DNA of 64,000 nt from Burkholderiales bacterium (GTDB taxonomy: Bacteria; Pseudomonadota; Gammaproteobacteria; Burkholderiales; Burkholderiaceae_C): contig JAGWTH010000002.1 of the NCBI GenBank assembly GCA_028868995.1, positions 62,001-126,000 on the forward strand, given 5' to 3'. Below are positions 43,370-54,818 of this stretch, piece after piece; the first letter of the stretch is position 1; each line of letters opens with the position of its first letter. Below the pieces are notes generated by a model. That model was not told where the DNA came from and did no database searches. It worked only from the letters and a program-made list of their open reading frames with translations. Made by a program: the position numbers and the translations under genes.

Positions 43370-45124
43370 TCAGAAATGCATGCGTTCCTCGGCCAGCCGG
43401 TACAGCCGGCGCCAGAGGAGGTGGTTGAGTCCCATGACGAAGATGCACATGACCGAGATGCCCAGGGCGATGCGCGGGAAGTCGCCCGCCGCCGTCATGT
43501 GCGCGATGTAGCTGCCCAGGCCGTGCGCCTCCAGGGTGGTGTCGCCCCAGCTCACGTACTCCGACACGATGCTGGCGTTCCACGAACCGCCGCTGGCGGT
43601 GATGGCGCCGGTGACGAAGGCCGGGAAGATCGCCGGCAGCAGGTAGCGGCGCCAGCGCAGCCAGCCGGTGAGGCCCAGGTTGCGCGCGGCCAGCCGCAGC
43701 TCGGTGGGGATGCTGGAGGCGCCGGCGATCACGTTGAACAGGATGTACCACTGGGTGCCGAACACCATCAGCGGCGACAGCCAGATGTCCGGGTTGAGCT
43801 TGAAGCGCACCAGCACCACCACGACCACCGGGAACAGCAGGTTGGCCGGGAAGGCGGCGAGGAACTGCGCCACCGCCTGCAGCCGGCCGGACCAGCGCGG
43901 GTTCATGCCGATCCACACGCCCACCGGCACCCACACCAGGGCCGCCAGGCCGATCAGCAGCAGCACCCGCAGCAGCGTGGTCAGGCCCAGCAGGAACACG
44001 TGGCCCACCTCCGCGAAGCCCACCTCCGCGTTGACGAACAGGGCGAGCCGCGCCACGGCGAACATCACGATGGCGGCGATGGCCGCGTCCCAGGCGCGCT
44101 GCCACTTGGCGGCGGTCGCGCGCGGGCGGGCCCGGATGGAGGTGCCGTCGTAGGGCCGCACGAAGAAGGTGAAGCTGCGCTCCAGCTTCGCCAGGCCCCA
44201 GTCGGCCAGGCGCTGGACGGCCTCCGCCCGGCGCAGCCAGGACAGGAGCCAGGAGCGCGGCGCGTCCTCGCCGCCGCTCTCCTCGAAGCGGAACTTGTCG
44301 GCCCAGGCCACCAGCGGGCGGAACAGCAGCTGGTCGTAGGCCAGGATGCCGGCCAGCATGGTGGCGATGGCCCAGCCCACCGCGCCCAGGTCCTTGGCCT
44401 CGATCGCCATGGCGATGTAGGAGCCCACGCCGGGCAGCTTGATGTCCTGGTTGGACACCGAGATCGCTTCCGAGGCCACCACGAAGAACCAGCCGCCGGA
44501 CATCGACATCATCATGTTCCACAGCAGGCCCGGCATGGCGAAGGGCAGCTCCAGCCGCCAGAAGCGCTGCCAGCCGGAGAGCTGGAACACGCGCGCCGCC
44601 TCGCGCAGCTCGGTCGGCACGGTGCGCAGCGACTGGTACAGGCTGAAGGCCATGTTCCAGGCCTGCGAGGTGAAGATCGCGAAGATCGCCGCGCATTCCA
44701 CGCCCAGCAGGTTGCCGGGGAACAGCGCGATGAAGCCGGTGACCGTGATCGACAGGAAGCCCAGGATGGGGATGGACTGCAGGATGTCCAGCATGGGCAC
44801 CAGGATCTTCTCCGCCGCCCGCGACTTGGCGGCCAGCACCGCGAAGGCGCAGGCGAACACCAGCGAGGCGCCCAGCGCCAGGAACATGCGCAGGGAGGTG
44901 CGCAGCAGGTAGTAGGGCAGCAGCAGCGGGTCCAGCGAGATCGGCAGGGGCTGGCCGACCTGGTAGGGCTTGGCCATCTGCGCCGCGCCCCACCCGAGCA
45001 CCACCAGGATCGCCAGGACGACCGGCAGCAGGGCCCAGTCCCAGCGGTTGGGACCGGCCTCGATCGAGGGTCGCAGGAAGAAGTGCCGGATGTTCTGCAT
45101 CGTGAGCGCGCGAAGAGGCGCCAT
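43370..45124 (-). CDS. Fused double ABC permease (nitrate/sulfonate family)
   Basis: 584 residues, twice the size of a normal SsuC/TauC permease. Two complete modules are visible, each with its own EAA loop: ELREAARVFQLSGWQRF near residue 195 and ELRLAARNLGLTGWLRW near residue 480, joined by a polar linker with VQRLADWGLAKLERSFTFF. A fused permease would bind both ATPase subunits on one chain. The ATG chosen is the first of the track; MQNIRHFFLRPS is an alternative, and neither has a good Shine-Dalgarno. It lies 54 bases downstream of pobA. Confidence 0.9.
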   Translation of the reverse strand: MAPLRALTMQNIRHFFLRPSIEAGPNRWDWALLPVVLAILVVLGWGAAQMAKPYQVGQPLPISLDPLLLPYYLLRTSLRMFLALGASLVFACAFAVLAAKSRAAEKILVPMLDILQSIPILGFLSITVTGFIALFPGNLLGVECAAIFAIFTSQAWNMAFSLYQSLRTVPTELREAARVFQLSGWQRFWRLELPFAMPGLLWNMMMSMSGGWFFVVASEAISVSNQDIKLPGVGSYIAMAIEAKDLGAVGWAIATMLAGILAYDQLLFRPLVAWADKFRFEESGGEDAPRSWLLSWLRRAEAVQRLADWGLAKLERSFTFFVRPYDGTSIRARPRATAAKWQRAWDAAIAAIVMFAVARLALFVNAEVGFAEVGHVFLLGLTTLLRVLLLIGLAALVWVPVGVWIGMNPRWSGRLQAVAQFLAAFPANLLFPVVVVVLVRFKLNPDIWLSPLMVFGTQWYILFNVIAGASSIPTELRLAARNLGLTGWLRWRRYLLPAIFPAFVTGAITASGGSWNASIVSEYVSWGDTTLEAHGLGSYIAHMTAAGDFPRIALGISVMCIFVMGLNHLLWRRLYRLAEERMHF

Positions 45125-45132
45125 TAGAACAT

Positions 45133-45157
45133 CCGGTCGTGACAGGCCCGCGACCGG
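45133..45157 (-). terminator. Hairpin between pobA and the ABC permease
   Basis: CCGGTCG (45133-45139) and CGACCGG (45151-45157) form a 7-base stem with an 11-base loop in the 54-base gap after pobA. Read on the minus strand it is followed by ATGTTCT and then the permease ATG. It may end pobA transcripts or partly hide the permease ribosome-binding region. There is no long U tract, so either role is tentative. Confidence 0.4.
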
Positions 45158-45178
45158 CCCCCGGGGTCCGCGCTCAGC

Positions 45179-47620
<2,442 letters not shown>

Positions 47621-47691
47621 TCACTGTCAATTGGACGAGCGCGGATTGCGAAAGCATTCGTAGCAAACCAATCACACAACAAGGAGATCCC

Positions 47692-49179
47692 ATGAGCGTA
47701 CGTATCGCGTTCCCCTGGTGCGTCCTTCGCGTTCCGCGGCAGTGGCTGGCCTGGCTTGCCTTCGGGCTGGCCGCGCTGGCCGCGGCGCCGCCCGCGTCCG
47801 CACTGCCCCTGTTCGCCCGGCAGACGGGTCAGAACTGCATGGCCTGCCATGCCGGCGGCCAGTTCCCCGAGCTCACCCCCTACGGCCGGATGTTCAAGAT
47901 GACCGGCTACACCATCGGCCAGCGCACGGTGCCGCTGTCGGCCATGGCGGTCCTGAGCAATTCGAGGGTGGCCAACACCTCGAAGAGCGACGATCCGGCA
48001 TCCGACTTCCACGAGAACAGCGCCACCATCCTGGCGACCGCGAGCATCTTCGCCGGCGGCAAGATCACCGACAACGTCGGTGCCTTCGCCCAGGCGACCT
48101 ATGACCCGTACTCGATCCAGAACGCCGACGGCAGCTTCTCCGGGCGCACGGTGGCCGACAACATCGACCTGCGCTACGCGGACCGCCGCATCGATCCGTC
48201 CTCCGACCTGATCTGGGGCGTGTCGGTCAACAACAACCCTTCCGTCTCCGATCCCTGGAACACGGCGCCGGCCTGGATGCAGTACGTCCCGGTCCCGTCG
48301 CCGACCAGCAGCCAGTTCGTCGACGGCAATGCACCCTATCCGGGTTACGCGGCGGGTTCCCCCCTGGCGGGCATCACGGCCTACACCTTCTGGAACCGGA
48401 CGCTCTACGCGGAGCTCGGCGGCTACGGGACGGCGCGCGGGGTCTTCTCGGTCTTCCACGCCGGCCTGCACGACGACGAGGTGCCCAAGCTCGACGGCGT
48501 CAACCCCTACTGGCGGCTCGCCTGGAACCATGAATGGGGCCCGCATGCCCTGATGATCGGCACCGGCGGCATGACGGCGCGCTACTACAACGACCCGCTG
48601 AACCCGACCGACCCGACGACGCTGCACCACACGCGCGACATCCTGTTCGACACGCAGTACCAGTACCTGCTCGACCCGTATTCGTTCACGGCGCAGCTGG
48701 TCTACGAGCACAGCACGCACCACTATCCCGACGGCCTGGCCAACCAGTCCGTGTCCTTCGTCGACGTGTTCGGCAACGCGCTGCCGGTGACCAACTCGGA
48801 AGACTCGACCAACCTGCTGCGCGCCAAGATGACCTTCGTGTACCAGGCGAAGTACGGCGGCAGCGTCGGCTTCTTCAACCTGACCGGGTCGACCAACACG
48901 GCGAACCAGACCTCGGGCTACAGCCCCGACACGGGGACCGTCACCAGCGACCCGAACGCGCAGGCGCCGTCGACGCGCGTCAGCGGCAACTTCAGCGGCA
49001 ACCCCGCCACGCGCGGCACGACCCTGGAGGCCTTCTGGACGCCGATCCAGTACATGCGCGTCGGGGTCCAGTACACCGCGTACAGCAAGTACAACGGCGC
49101 CGCGACCAACTACGACGGCTTCGGCCGCAACGCCAGCGACAACAACACGCTGTTCTTCTACGTGTGGGCCGCGTACTGA
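47692..49179 (+). CDS. Cyc2-like outer-membrane monohaem cytochrome-porin fusion
   Basis: 495 residues. A signal peptide (residues 1-37) is followed at once by LPLFARQTGQNCMACHAGGQFPELTPYGRMFKMTGYTIG. That is one haem-binding CxxCH (C49, C52, H53) in the short cytochrome module I know from Cyc2 iron oxidases. Residues 75-495 look like a large beta-barrel: alternating aromatic/polar strands, Asn/Gly/Asp-rich loops and a C-terminal aromatic (FFYVWAAY). AAGGAG stands six bases before the ATG. Known Cyc2 carries electrons from extracellular Fe(II) through the outer membrane; the substrate here is unproven. A dihaem cytochrome gene follows 11 bases later. Confidence 0.75.
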   Translation: MSVRIAFPWCVLRVPRQWLAWLAFGLAALAAAPPASALPLFARQTGQNCMACHAGGQFPELTPYGRMFKMTGYTIGQRTVPLSAMAVLSNSRVANTSKSDDPASDFHENSATILATASIFAGGKITDNVGAFAQATYDPYSIQNADGSFSGRTVADNIDLRYADRRIDPSSDLIWGVSVNNNPSVSDPWNTAPAWMQYVPVPSPTSSQFVDGNAPYPGYAAGSPLAGITAYTFWNRTLYAELGGYGTARGVFSVFHAGLHDDEVPKLDGVNPYWRLAWNHEWGPHALMIGTGGMTARYYNDPLNPTDPTTLHHTRDILFDTQYQYLLDPYSFTAQLVYEHSTHHYPDGLANQSVSFVDVFGNALPVTNSEDSTNLLRAKMTFVYQAKYGGSVGFFNLTGSTNTANQTSGYSPDTGTVTSDPNAQAPSTRVSGNFSGNPATRGTTLEAFWTPIQYMRVGVQYTAYSKYNGAATNYDGFGRNASDNNTLFFYVWAAY

Positions 49180-49190
49180 GGGAGATGACC

Positions 49191-49829
49191 ATGCAACGCT
49201 TTCTTCTTGCCGGCGCCGCCCTGGCGGCCCTGCTCCTGTCGGGCTGCGCCGATGTCTCGCGGTCCCGCGACCTGGGGAACCCGCGGGTGCCGGGGATGAC
49301 CCTGGCGCAGCAGGTCTGTTCCAACTGCCACGGCATCACCGGCGTCACCATCTCGCCGAACTTCCCGAACCTCGCGGGCCAGCAGCCCGAGTACCTGGTC
49401 GCGCAGCTGAAGGCCTTCAAGAGCCACGGCCGGGACGACCCGGCGGGCTTCGAGTACATGTGGGGCATCAGCCGCAGCCTGACCGACGAACAGATGAAGC
49501 AGCTCGCGAGCTACTACGCGGCGCAGAAGCCCGCCGTGCCGACCGGCGAGAAGGACGCCGGCATCGAGCGGGGCAAGGCGATCTTCCACTCGGGCGTGAA
49601 GGACCACGTGCCCGCCTGCGCGAGCTGCCACGGCGACGCGGGCCAGGGCAACGGCACCTTCCCGCGCGTGGCCGGCCAGCATGCCGACTACGTGATGAAG
49701 CAGCTCATGGTCTTCCAGCGCACGGACGAGCGCCCGGATGGCGTGGCCATGAAGGCCATCACCCACGAGCTGAAAGAGGATCAGATGCGGGACGTGGCCG
49801 CGTACCTGCAGGCCATGCCGGCGAACTGA
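49191..49829 (+). CDS. Dihaem c-type cytochrome lipoprotein
   Basis: 212 residues. The signal sequence ends in a lipobox, LLLSGC (Cys19), predicting an envelope-anchored lipoprotein. Two haem sites are present: CSNCH at residues 43-47 and CASCH at 143-147, each followed by a Met-containing cytochrome-c4-like domain (FEYMWGISRSLTDEQM, then GVAMKAITHELKEDQM). It starts 11 bases after the Cyc2-like gene with GGAGATGACC upstream, so the pair is an operon and this protein may accept electrons from the outer-membrane cytochrome. Confidence 0.92.
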   Translation: MQRFLLAGAALAALLLSGCADVSRSRDLGNPRVPGMTLAQQVCSNCHGITGVTISPNFPNLAGQQPEYLVAQLKAFKSHGRDDPAGFEYMWGISRSLTDEQMKQLASYYAAQKPAVPTGEKDAGIERGKAIFHSGVKDHVPACASCHGDAGQGNGTFPRVAGQHADYVMKQLMVFQRTDERPDGVAMKAITHELKEDQMRDVAAYLQAMPAN

Positions 49830-49876
49830 AGGCCCCGGGGCGGTGCCGGCGCGCATCGCCCTGGACCTGCGTGATG

Positions 49877-49897
49877 CCGGGGGCAGGAGTCCCCCGG
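49877..49897 (+). terminator. Probable terminator after the cytochrome operon
   Basis: CCGGGGG-CAGGAGT-CCCCCGG is a perfect 7-base G+C-only stem with a 7-base loop, followed by ATTAATTT. It lies 48 bases after the dihaem cytochrome stop and before the damaged HlyD gene, where a rho-independent terminator would be expected. Confidence 0.6.
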
Positions 49898-49942
49898 ATT
49901 AATTTCGCGCAAGCGTCATCCGCGGCTTCGCCCCTAAGGTGA

Positions 49943-50674
49943 GCGCAGTCCGCCGCCCACGCGCTCGCCGCGCTGCGCGCCGGCGCCCGTCCGCAGGAGC
50001 TGGGCGCGGCCCGGGCCGCGGTGCAGCAGGCCCAGGCCGACGCCGCCTTCGCGAACGAGCAGGTCGAGCGCGACCGCAAGCTGGTGGCACAGAACTTCCT
50101 GTCGCCGCAGCAGCTGGAGAAGGACAGGAGCCTGGCCGCCATGGCCGATGCGCGGGTGGAGCAGGCGAAGCAGAACGAGGCCCTGCTCCGGGCGGGGGCG
50201 CGCAAGGAGGACATCGAGCGCGCCGAGGCCGACGTGAAGGCCGCCGACGACGCGGTCCGCTCGGCGCGCGAGCAGCTCGCGCACGTGCGCGTCGAAAGCC
50301 CGGTCGACGGCGTCGTGAGCGTGCGCATGGCCGAGGCCGGGCAGGTCGTCTCGGCGGGGCAGCCGGTGTTGCGCATCACCGAGCTCGGGCACCCCTGGGT
50401 CCGGATCTACCTGGCCGAGGCGGACCTGCCGCGCGTGCAGCTGGGGCAGGCCGCGCAGGTGCGGGTGGACGGCCTGCCGGGCCAGGTGTTCGCAGGCCAT
50501 CTCGCCTTCGTCTCGCCGGAGGCGGAGTTCACGCCCAAGACGGTGGAGACCAAGGCGCTGCGGGTGGACCTGGTGTACCGCGCCAAGGTGGAGGTGGACG
50601 ATCCCGGCGGGCTGCTCAAGATCGGCATGCCCGCCGACGTCACGCTGCCGCTCGCCGCGCGCAACCCGTCATGA
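49943..50674 (+). pseudogene. HlyD-family adaptor, 5'-truncated
   Basis: The frame opens after a TGA at 49940 and already reads the coiled-coil part of a periplasmic adaptor: LAALRAGARPQELGAARAAVQQAQADAAFANEQVERDRKLVAQNFLSPQQLEKD. The barrel-sandwich second half follows (VESPVDGVVSVRMAEAGQVVSAGQPVL). The membrane anchor and first half of the lipoyl domain are missing, and no ATG start is available; the track uses a GTG at 50021. The stop overlaps the next gene's original ATG (50671). It is the remnant of the adaptor of a YbhFSR-like efflux pump and probably not functional. Confidence 0.75.
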
Positions 50675-50739
50675 CCTTGCCGACCGAGCCGGCGGTCCTG
50701 ACGCAGGGCCTGCGCTAGGAGGCGGGGGGCCGCCGCCCG

Positions 50740-51612
50740 GTGGACGGGGTCGACCTCGCCGTCGCCCCCGGCGAGATCTTCGGCATCGTCGGCGCCGACG
50801 GCGCGGGCAAGAGCACGCTGCTGCGCCTGCTCACCGGCCAGCTCGCGCCGAGCGCGGGCACGGTGCAGGTGCTGGGCCGGCCCGCCGGCGACCCGTGGGT
50901 GCGCGAGCGCGTCGCCTACATGCCGCAGTCCTTCGGCCAGTACCCGGACCTGAGCGTGCGGGAGAACCTGCGTTTCTACGCCGCGCTGCACGGGCTGCGC
51001 GGCGCCGCGGCGGCCACGCTGGTGGCGGACCTCACGGCCCGCGCCGGCCTGCGCGGCTTCGAGGACCGGCGCGCCGGCCAGCTCTCGGGCGGCATGATGC
51101 AGAAGCTCGCGCTCGCCTGCGCGCTGGTCACGCATCCGCGCGCGATGTTCCTCGACGAGCCCACCACCGGCGTCGACCCGGTTTCGCGCCGCGCCTTCTG
51201 GCAGCTGCTGGAGGGCGTGCGCGCGGAGGGCGTGGCGATCGTCTGCGCCACCGCCAACATGCAGGAGGCCGAGCGCTGCGACCGCATGGCCGTGATGGAG
51301 CAGGGCCGCTTCGTGCATGGGGGGCGGGCCACCGAGCTGATCGCCGCGGTGCGCTCGCGCCTGTACGCCACCTCGGGCGACGACGCGCGCGCGCTGGTGC
51401 CGCAGCTGCGGCAGCGCCCGGAGGTGGAGCTGGCGTTCCCGGTGGGCCGCCAGGCGCGCGTGTGGCTGCGCCCGGACGCCGATCCCTTGCCGCTGGAACG
51501 GGCGCTGGCGCTCGCCGGCCATCCGCTGAAGCTCACGCCCGTGGTGGCCGGCCTGCACGACGTCACCCTGCGCGAGCTGGCGCTGCAGCAGCGGGAGGCC
51601 GCCCATGCCTGA
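50740..51612 (+). CDS. ABC-2 efflux ATPase, start region interrupted by an amber codon
   Basis: 290 residues if started at GTG 50740. Upstream in the same frame, ATG 50671 gives MTLPTEPAVLTQGLR and then TAG at 50716-50718 before EAGGRRPVDGVDLAV. The natural N-terminus therefore seems cut by one nonsense codon. The rest is intact: Walker A GADGAGKST at residue 18, signature LSGGMMQKLALACAL, Walker B AMFLDEPTTGVD. It is a drug/YbhF-type ATPase. Losing the first beta-strand would probably impair folding unless the amber codon is read through. Confidence 0.7.
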   Translation: MDGVDLAVAPGEIFGIVGADGAGKSTLLRLLTGQLAPSAGTVQVLGRPAGDPWVRERVAYMPQSFGQYPDLSVRENLRFYAALHGLRGAAAATLVADLTARAGLRGFEDRRAGQLSGGMMQKLALACALVTHPRAMFLDEPTTGVDPVSRRAFWQLLEGVRAEGVAIVCATANMQEAERCDRMAVMEQGRFVHGGRATELIAAVRSRLYATSGDDARALVPQLRQRPEVELAFPVGRQARVWLRPDADPLPLERALALAGHPLKLTPVVAGLHDVTLRELALQQREAAHA

Positions 51613-52555
51613 GGCCGCGATCTCCGCGCGCGGCCTGGCGCGCCGCTTCGGCAGCTTCCAGGCGGTGCGCGATTTCGACCTCGACGTGGCGCACGGCGAG
51701 GTGTTCGGCCTGCTGGGCGCCAATGGCGCGGGCAAGACCACGGCGATCCGCATGCTGTGCGGCACGCTGGAGCCCAGCGCCGGCGCGATCACCGTGGCCG
51801 GCGTGGACATGCTGCGGCACCGCCGCCGCGCGCGCTCGCGCATCGGCTACGTGACCCAGCGCTTCACGCTGTACGCCGACCTCACGGTGCGCGAGAACCT
51901 GCAGCTGCAGGCCGGCCTGTACGGCCTCGAGCGCGAGCGCGTGCCCGGGCGCATCGCCTGGGCGGAGGGGCGCCTGGGGCTGGCGCAGGCCGCGTCCGAA
52001 CGGGCCGGCCCGCTGCCGCTGGGTTACCAGCGCCGGCTGGCCGTCGCGGCGGCGCTGCTGCACGAGCCGGACGTGCTGTTCCTGGACGAGCCCACCTCGG
52101 GCATCGACCCGCTGGCGCGCCAGGAGCTGTGGGAGCTGGTGTACGAGCTGGCCGCCACCGGCATCGGCGTGCTCGTCACCACGCACTACATGGACGAGGC
52201 GCTGTTCTGCGACCGGCTGGCGCTGATGGACCGCGGCCGCATCATCGCCGGCGGCACGCCGGACGAACTGGCGGCGCGGCCGCTGCCCTCGCCCATCGTG
52301 GAGGTGCGCAGCGGCGACGAGGCCGCCGGCGGCGCCTGGCTGGCCGGGCGGCCGGAGGTGATGGAGGTGCTGCCGCGCGCCGGCTGCCACCGCGTCCGGC
52401 TGCGGGCCGGCATCGAGGCCGGGGCGTGGGCGGCCGAAGCCGCGGCGGCGGCGCGCGGGCAGGGGCTGGCGCTGCGCATCGACACCGAGCCGGCGCGGGA
52501 GCTGGAGGACGTGTTCGTCGCGCTGCTGGAGCAGGCGGAGTCGCAGGCGCCATGA
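51605..52555 (+). CDS. ABC-2 efflux ATPase (second half-transporter)
   Basis: 316 residues. Walker A is GANGAGKTT near residue 38, Walker B VLFLDEPTSGIDP, and the signature region reads LPLGYQRRLAVAAAL instead of LSGG, which I recall as normal for one of the two ATPases in this YbhF-like pair. The C-terminal 90 residues form the regulatory extension of multidrug ATPases. It overlaps the previous gene by eight bases and the following permease by four. Confidence 0.92.
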   Translation: MPEAAISARGLARRFGSFQAVRDFDLDVAHGEVFGLLGANGAGKTTAIRMLCGTLEPSAGAITVAGVDMLRHRRRARSRIGYVTQRFTLYADLTVRENLQLQAGLYGLERERVPGRIAWAEGRLGLAQAASERAGPLPLGYQRRLAVAAALLHEPDVLFLDEPTSGIDPLARQELWELVYELAATGIGVLVTTHYMDEALFCDRLALMDRGRIIAGGTPDELAARPLPSPIVEVRSGDEAAGGAWLAGRPEVMEVLPRAGCHRVRLRAGIEAGAWAAEAAAAARGQGLALRIDTEPARELEDVFVALLEQAESQAP

Positions 52556-53655
52556 ACCTCGGCCGCGTGCTCACCGTCGCGGCCAAGGAGGTCCGGCACC
52601 TGCTGCGCGACCTGCGCAGCCTGGCGCTGATGTTCCTGCTGCCGGCCATGATGCTGTTGATCTACGGCTACGGCATCCGGCTGGACCTGCGGGCGGCGCC
52701 GATCGGCATCCTGCAGGAAAGCCAGGACGCCGACAGCCGCGAGCTCGCGGCGCACTTCGCCGCCAGCCCGGCCTTCCAGGTGGTGCGGCGCTTCCAGGAT
52801 CGCGGTGCGTTGCGCGCGGCGATCGACACGCACCAGGTGTGGGCGGCGCTCGTGATCCCGCACGACTACCCGCGCGCGCTGCAGCAAGGCGGCGCGTCGG
52901 TGCAGCTGATCCTGGACGGCATGGACGCGAACACGGCGCGCCTGCTGCGCAACGAGGTGCTGCAGGTCGTCAACAACCTCGCGCAGGCGCGGGGCCGGCC
53001 GTCCGCCATGGTGACGGTGGAGATGCGCACCTGGTTCAACGAGACCAACGAGAGCCGCTACGCCATCATCCCGGGCGTCATCGTGATGGTGATGGGCGTG
53101 GTCGGCACGCTGATGACCGCGCTGACCATCGCGCGCGAGATGGAGTCCGGCAACGTGGTGCTGCTGCGCACGACGCCGCTGACCCGCGGCGAGTTCCTGG
53201 CCGGCAAGCTGCTGCCGTACTTCGTCGTGGGCATGCTGGACGTCGCAGCCTCGGTGGTCGCGGCGATCGCCGTCTTCGACGTGCCGCTGCGCGGCTCGCC
53301 GCTGGAGCTGGCCGGCGTGTCGGCGCTGTTCCTGCTGGTGGTGATGGCCCAGGGCGCGCTCATCTCCCTGAGCGCGGGCAACCAGGTGCTGGCCTCGCAG
53401 ATGGTGCAGGTGACGACCTTCCTGCCGGCCTTCCTGCTGTCGGGGGCGATCTACGCCATTGCCAACATGCCCGAGCCGGTGCAGCTGGCGACCCTCGCCG
53501 TGCCGGCCCGCTACTTCGTGGCGCTGAGCAAGGCGATCTTCATCAAGGGCACCACGGAGGGCGTGCTGTGGGTGAACGTGGGCGCGCTGTCGGTGCAGCT
53601 GGCCATCCTCGGCTTCGCCTTCCTGCGGCGCGGCCGCGTGCTGGGGCTGCGCTGA
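52552..53655 (+). CDS. ABC-2 type permease (YbhS-like)
   Basis: 367 residues from MNLGRVLTVAAKEVRHLLRDLRSLALMFLLPAMM. One N-terminal helix, a large periplasmic domain (residues 50-185, with AWxxxNxExRxWFNETNESRYAIIPG) and five C-terminal helices form the ABC2_membrane_3 layout. The conserved ERESGN-like element is REMESGNVVLLRTTPLTRGEFL. It is coupled by ATGA overlap to both neighbours and would pair with the next permease. Confidence 0.93.
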   Translation: MNLGRVLTVAAKEVRHLLRDLRSLALMFLLPAMMLLIYGYGIRLDLRAAPIGILQESQDADSRELAAHFAASPAFQVVRRFQDRGALRAAIDTHQVWAALVIPHDYPRALQQGGASVQLILDGMDANTARLLRNEVLQVVNNLAQARGRPSAMVTVEMRTWFNETNESRYAIIPGVIVMVMGVVGTLMTALTIAREMESGNVVLLRTTPLTRGEFLAGKLLPYFVVGMLDVAASVVAAIAVFDVPLRGSPLELAGVSALFLLVVMAQGALISLSAGNQVLASQMVQVTTFLPAFLLSGAIYAIANMPEPVQLATLAVPARYFVALSKAIFIKGTTEGVLWVNVGALSVQLAILGFAFLRRGRVLGLR

Positions 53656-54740
53656 TGCCGCGCCGCCTCGCGCGATCCCTGCGGCGGCTGGCCGCGCTGC
53701 TGCGCAAGGAGTTCCTGCACCTGCTGCGCGACCCGCGCATGCGCTTCGTGCTGGTGGCGCCGCCGCTGATCGAGCTGGTGCTGTTCGGCTATGCCGCCAC
53801 CTTCGACGTGCGCCACGCCGACATCGCCGTGGTGAACCACGACACCAGCCGGGTGAGCCGCGACCTGATCGCGGCCATCCGCGCGACGGGGCACTACACC
53901 CTGCACGTGCTGCCGGACATGCGCTCGGCCGGCGCCGCGATGGACCGCGCCGAGGTGCGGGTGATCCTGCAGATGCCCGAGGACCTCACCCGCCGGCGCG
54001 TGGTGCAGCTGGTGGGCGACGGCTCCGACCCGAACAGCGCGCAGCTGATCGCCGGCGAGCTGGCCCAGGTCATCGCCCAGGCGTCGCTGGCGCAGGCGGG
54101 CCAGCGGCCGGCGATCACGGTGGAGGAGCGCGCCTGGTTCAATCCCAACCTGGAGGACCGCTGGTACTTCATCCCCGGCATCCTCGGCAACGTGGTGTTC
54201 GTCGCCACCATGATGCTCAGCGCCATGGTGGTGGTGCGCGAGCGCGAGTTCGGCACGCTGGAGCGGCTCCTGGTCACGCCGGTGGGCCGGCTCGAGTTTC
54301 TGGTGGCCAAGATGGTCCCGGTGGCCTGCGTGGGCCTGTTCGACACCCTGCTGATCACGGCGGTGGCCGGCGGCTGGTTCGGCGTGCCGCTGCGCGGGGA
54401 CCTGTCGGCGCTGGTGGGCGCGACGCTGTTGCTGCTGGTCGGCACCCAGGGCCTCGGGCTGCTCGCATCCACCCACGCGGCCACGCAGCAGCAGGCCATG
54501 ATGTGGGGGGCCTTCTTCATCATGCCCATGATCGTGCTCTCGGGCTTCGCCTTCCCGATCCACAACATGCCGGCCCTGCTGCAGTGGCTCAGCTGGGCCG
54601 ACCCGCTGCGCTACTACATGGTGGTGGTGCGCGACCTGTTCCTCCAGGGCGGCACCCTCGCCAGCCATCCCTTCGAGTACGCGATGATGGCGCTGCTCGG
54701 GGGCGTGGCGCTGGCGCTGGCCCTGCGGCGCCTGCGCTGA
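53655..54740 (+). CDS. ABC-2 type permease (YbhR-like)
   Basis: 361 residues, a paralogue of the preceding permease. RKEFLHLLRDPRMRFVLVAPPLIELVLFGYAATFD begins it, the periplasmic domain carries WFNPNLEDRWYFIPGILGN, and the ATPase-contact motif EREFGTLERLLVTPVGRLEFLVAK is intact. Five membrane helices close the chain. The ATG shares a base with the previous stop. With the other permease and two ATPases it would form an export channel needing the HlyD adaptor that is truncated upstream. Confidence 0.93.
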   Translation: MPRRLARSLRRLAALLRKEFLHLLRDPRMRFVLVAPPLIELVLFGYAATFDVRHADIAVVNHDTSRVSRDLIAAIRATGHYTLHVLPDMRSAGAAMDRAEVRVILQMPEDLTRRRVVQLVGDGSDPNSAQLIAGELAQVIAQASLAQAGQRPAITVEERAWFNPNLEDRWYFIPGILGNVVFVATMMLSAMVVVREREFGTLERLLVTPVGRLEFLVAKMVPVACVGLFDTLLITAVAGGWFGVPLRGDLSALVGATLLLLVGTQGLGLLASTHAATQQQAMMWGAFFIMPMIVLSGFAFPIHNMPALLQWLSWADPLRYYMVVVRDLFLQGGTLASHPFEYAMMALLGGVALALALRRLR

Positions 54741-54818
54741 GGCGGCGCGACGATAGAATCGCGCGCCAGGACACCCTGCCGGCCGCCCGCCCGCGCGCGG
54801 TGCCGTGGAGGAGATGAC

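Noticed and set aside
43193-45127. 644-residue plus-strand ORF opposite the ABC permease
   Set aside because: Repetitive Gln/His/Arg composition is typical of antisense reading of a G+C-rich membrane-protein gene.
49939-50718. 259-residue plus-strand ORF over the HlyD remnant
   Set aside because: This frame is out of register with the adaptor motif and is Arg/Gly-rich; the true coding frame is the one starting after 49942.
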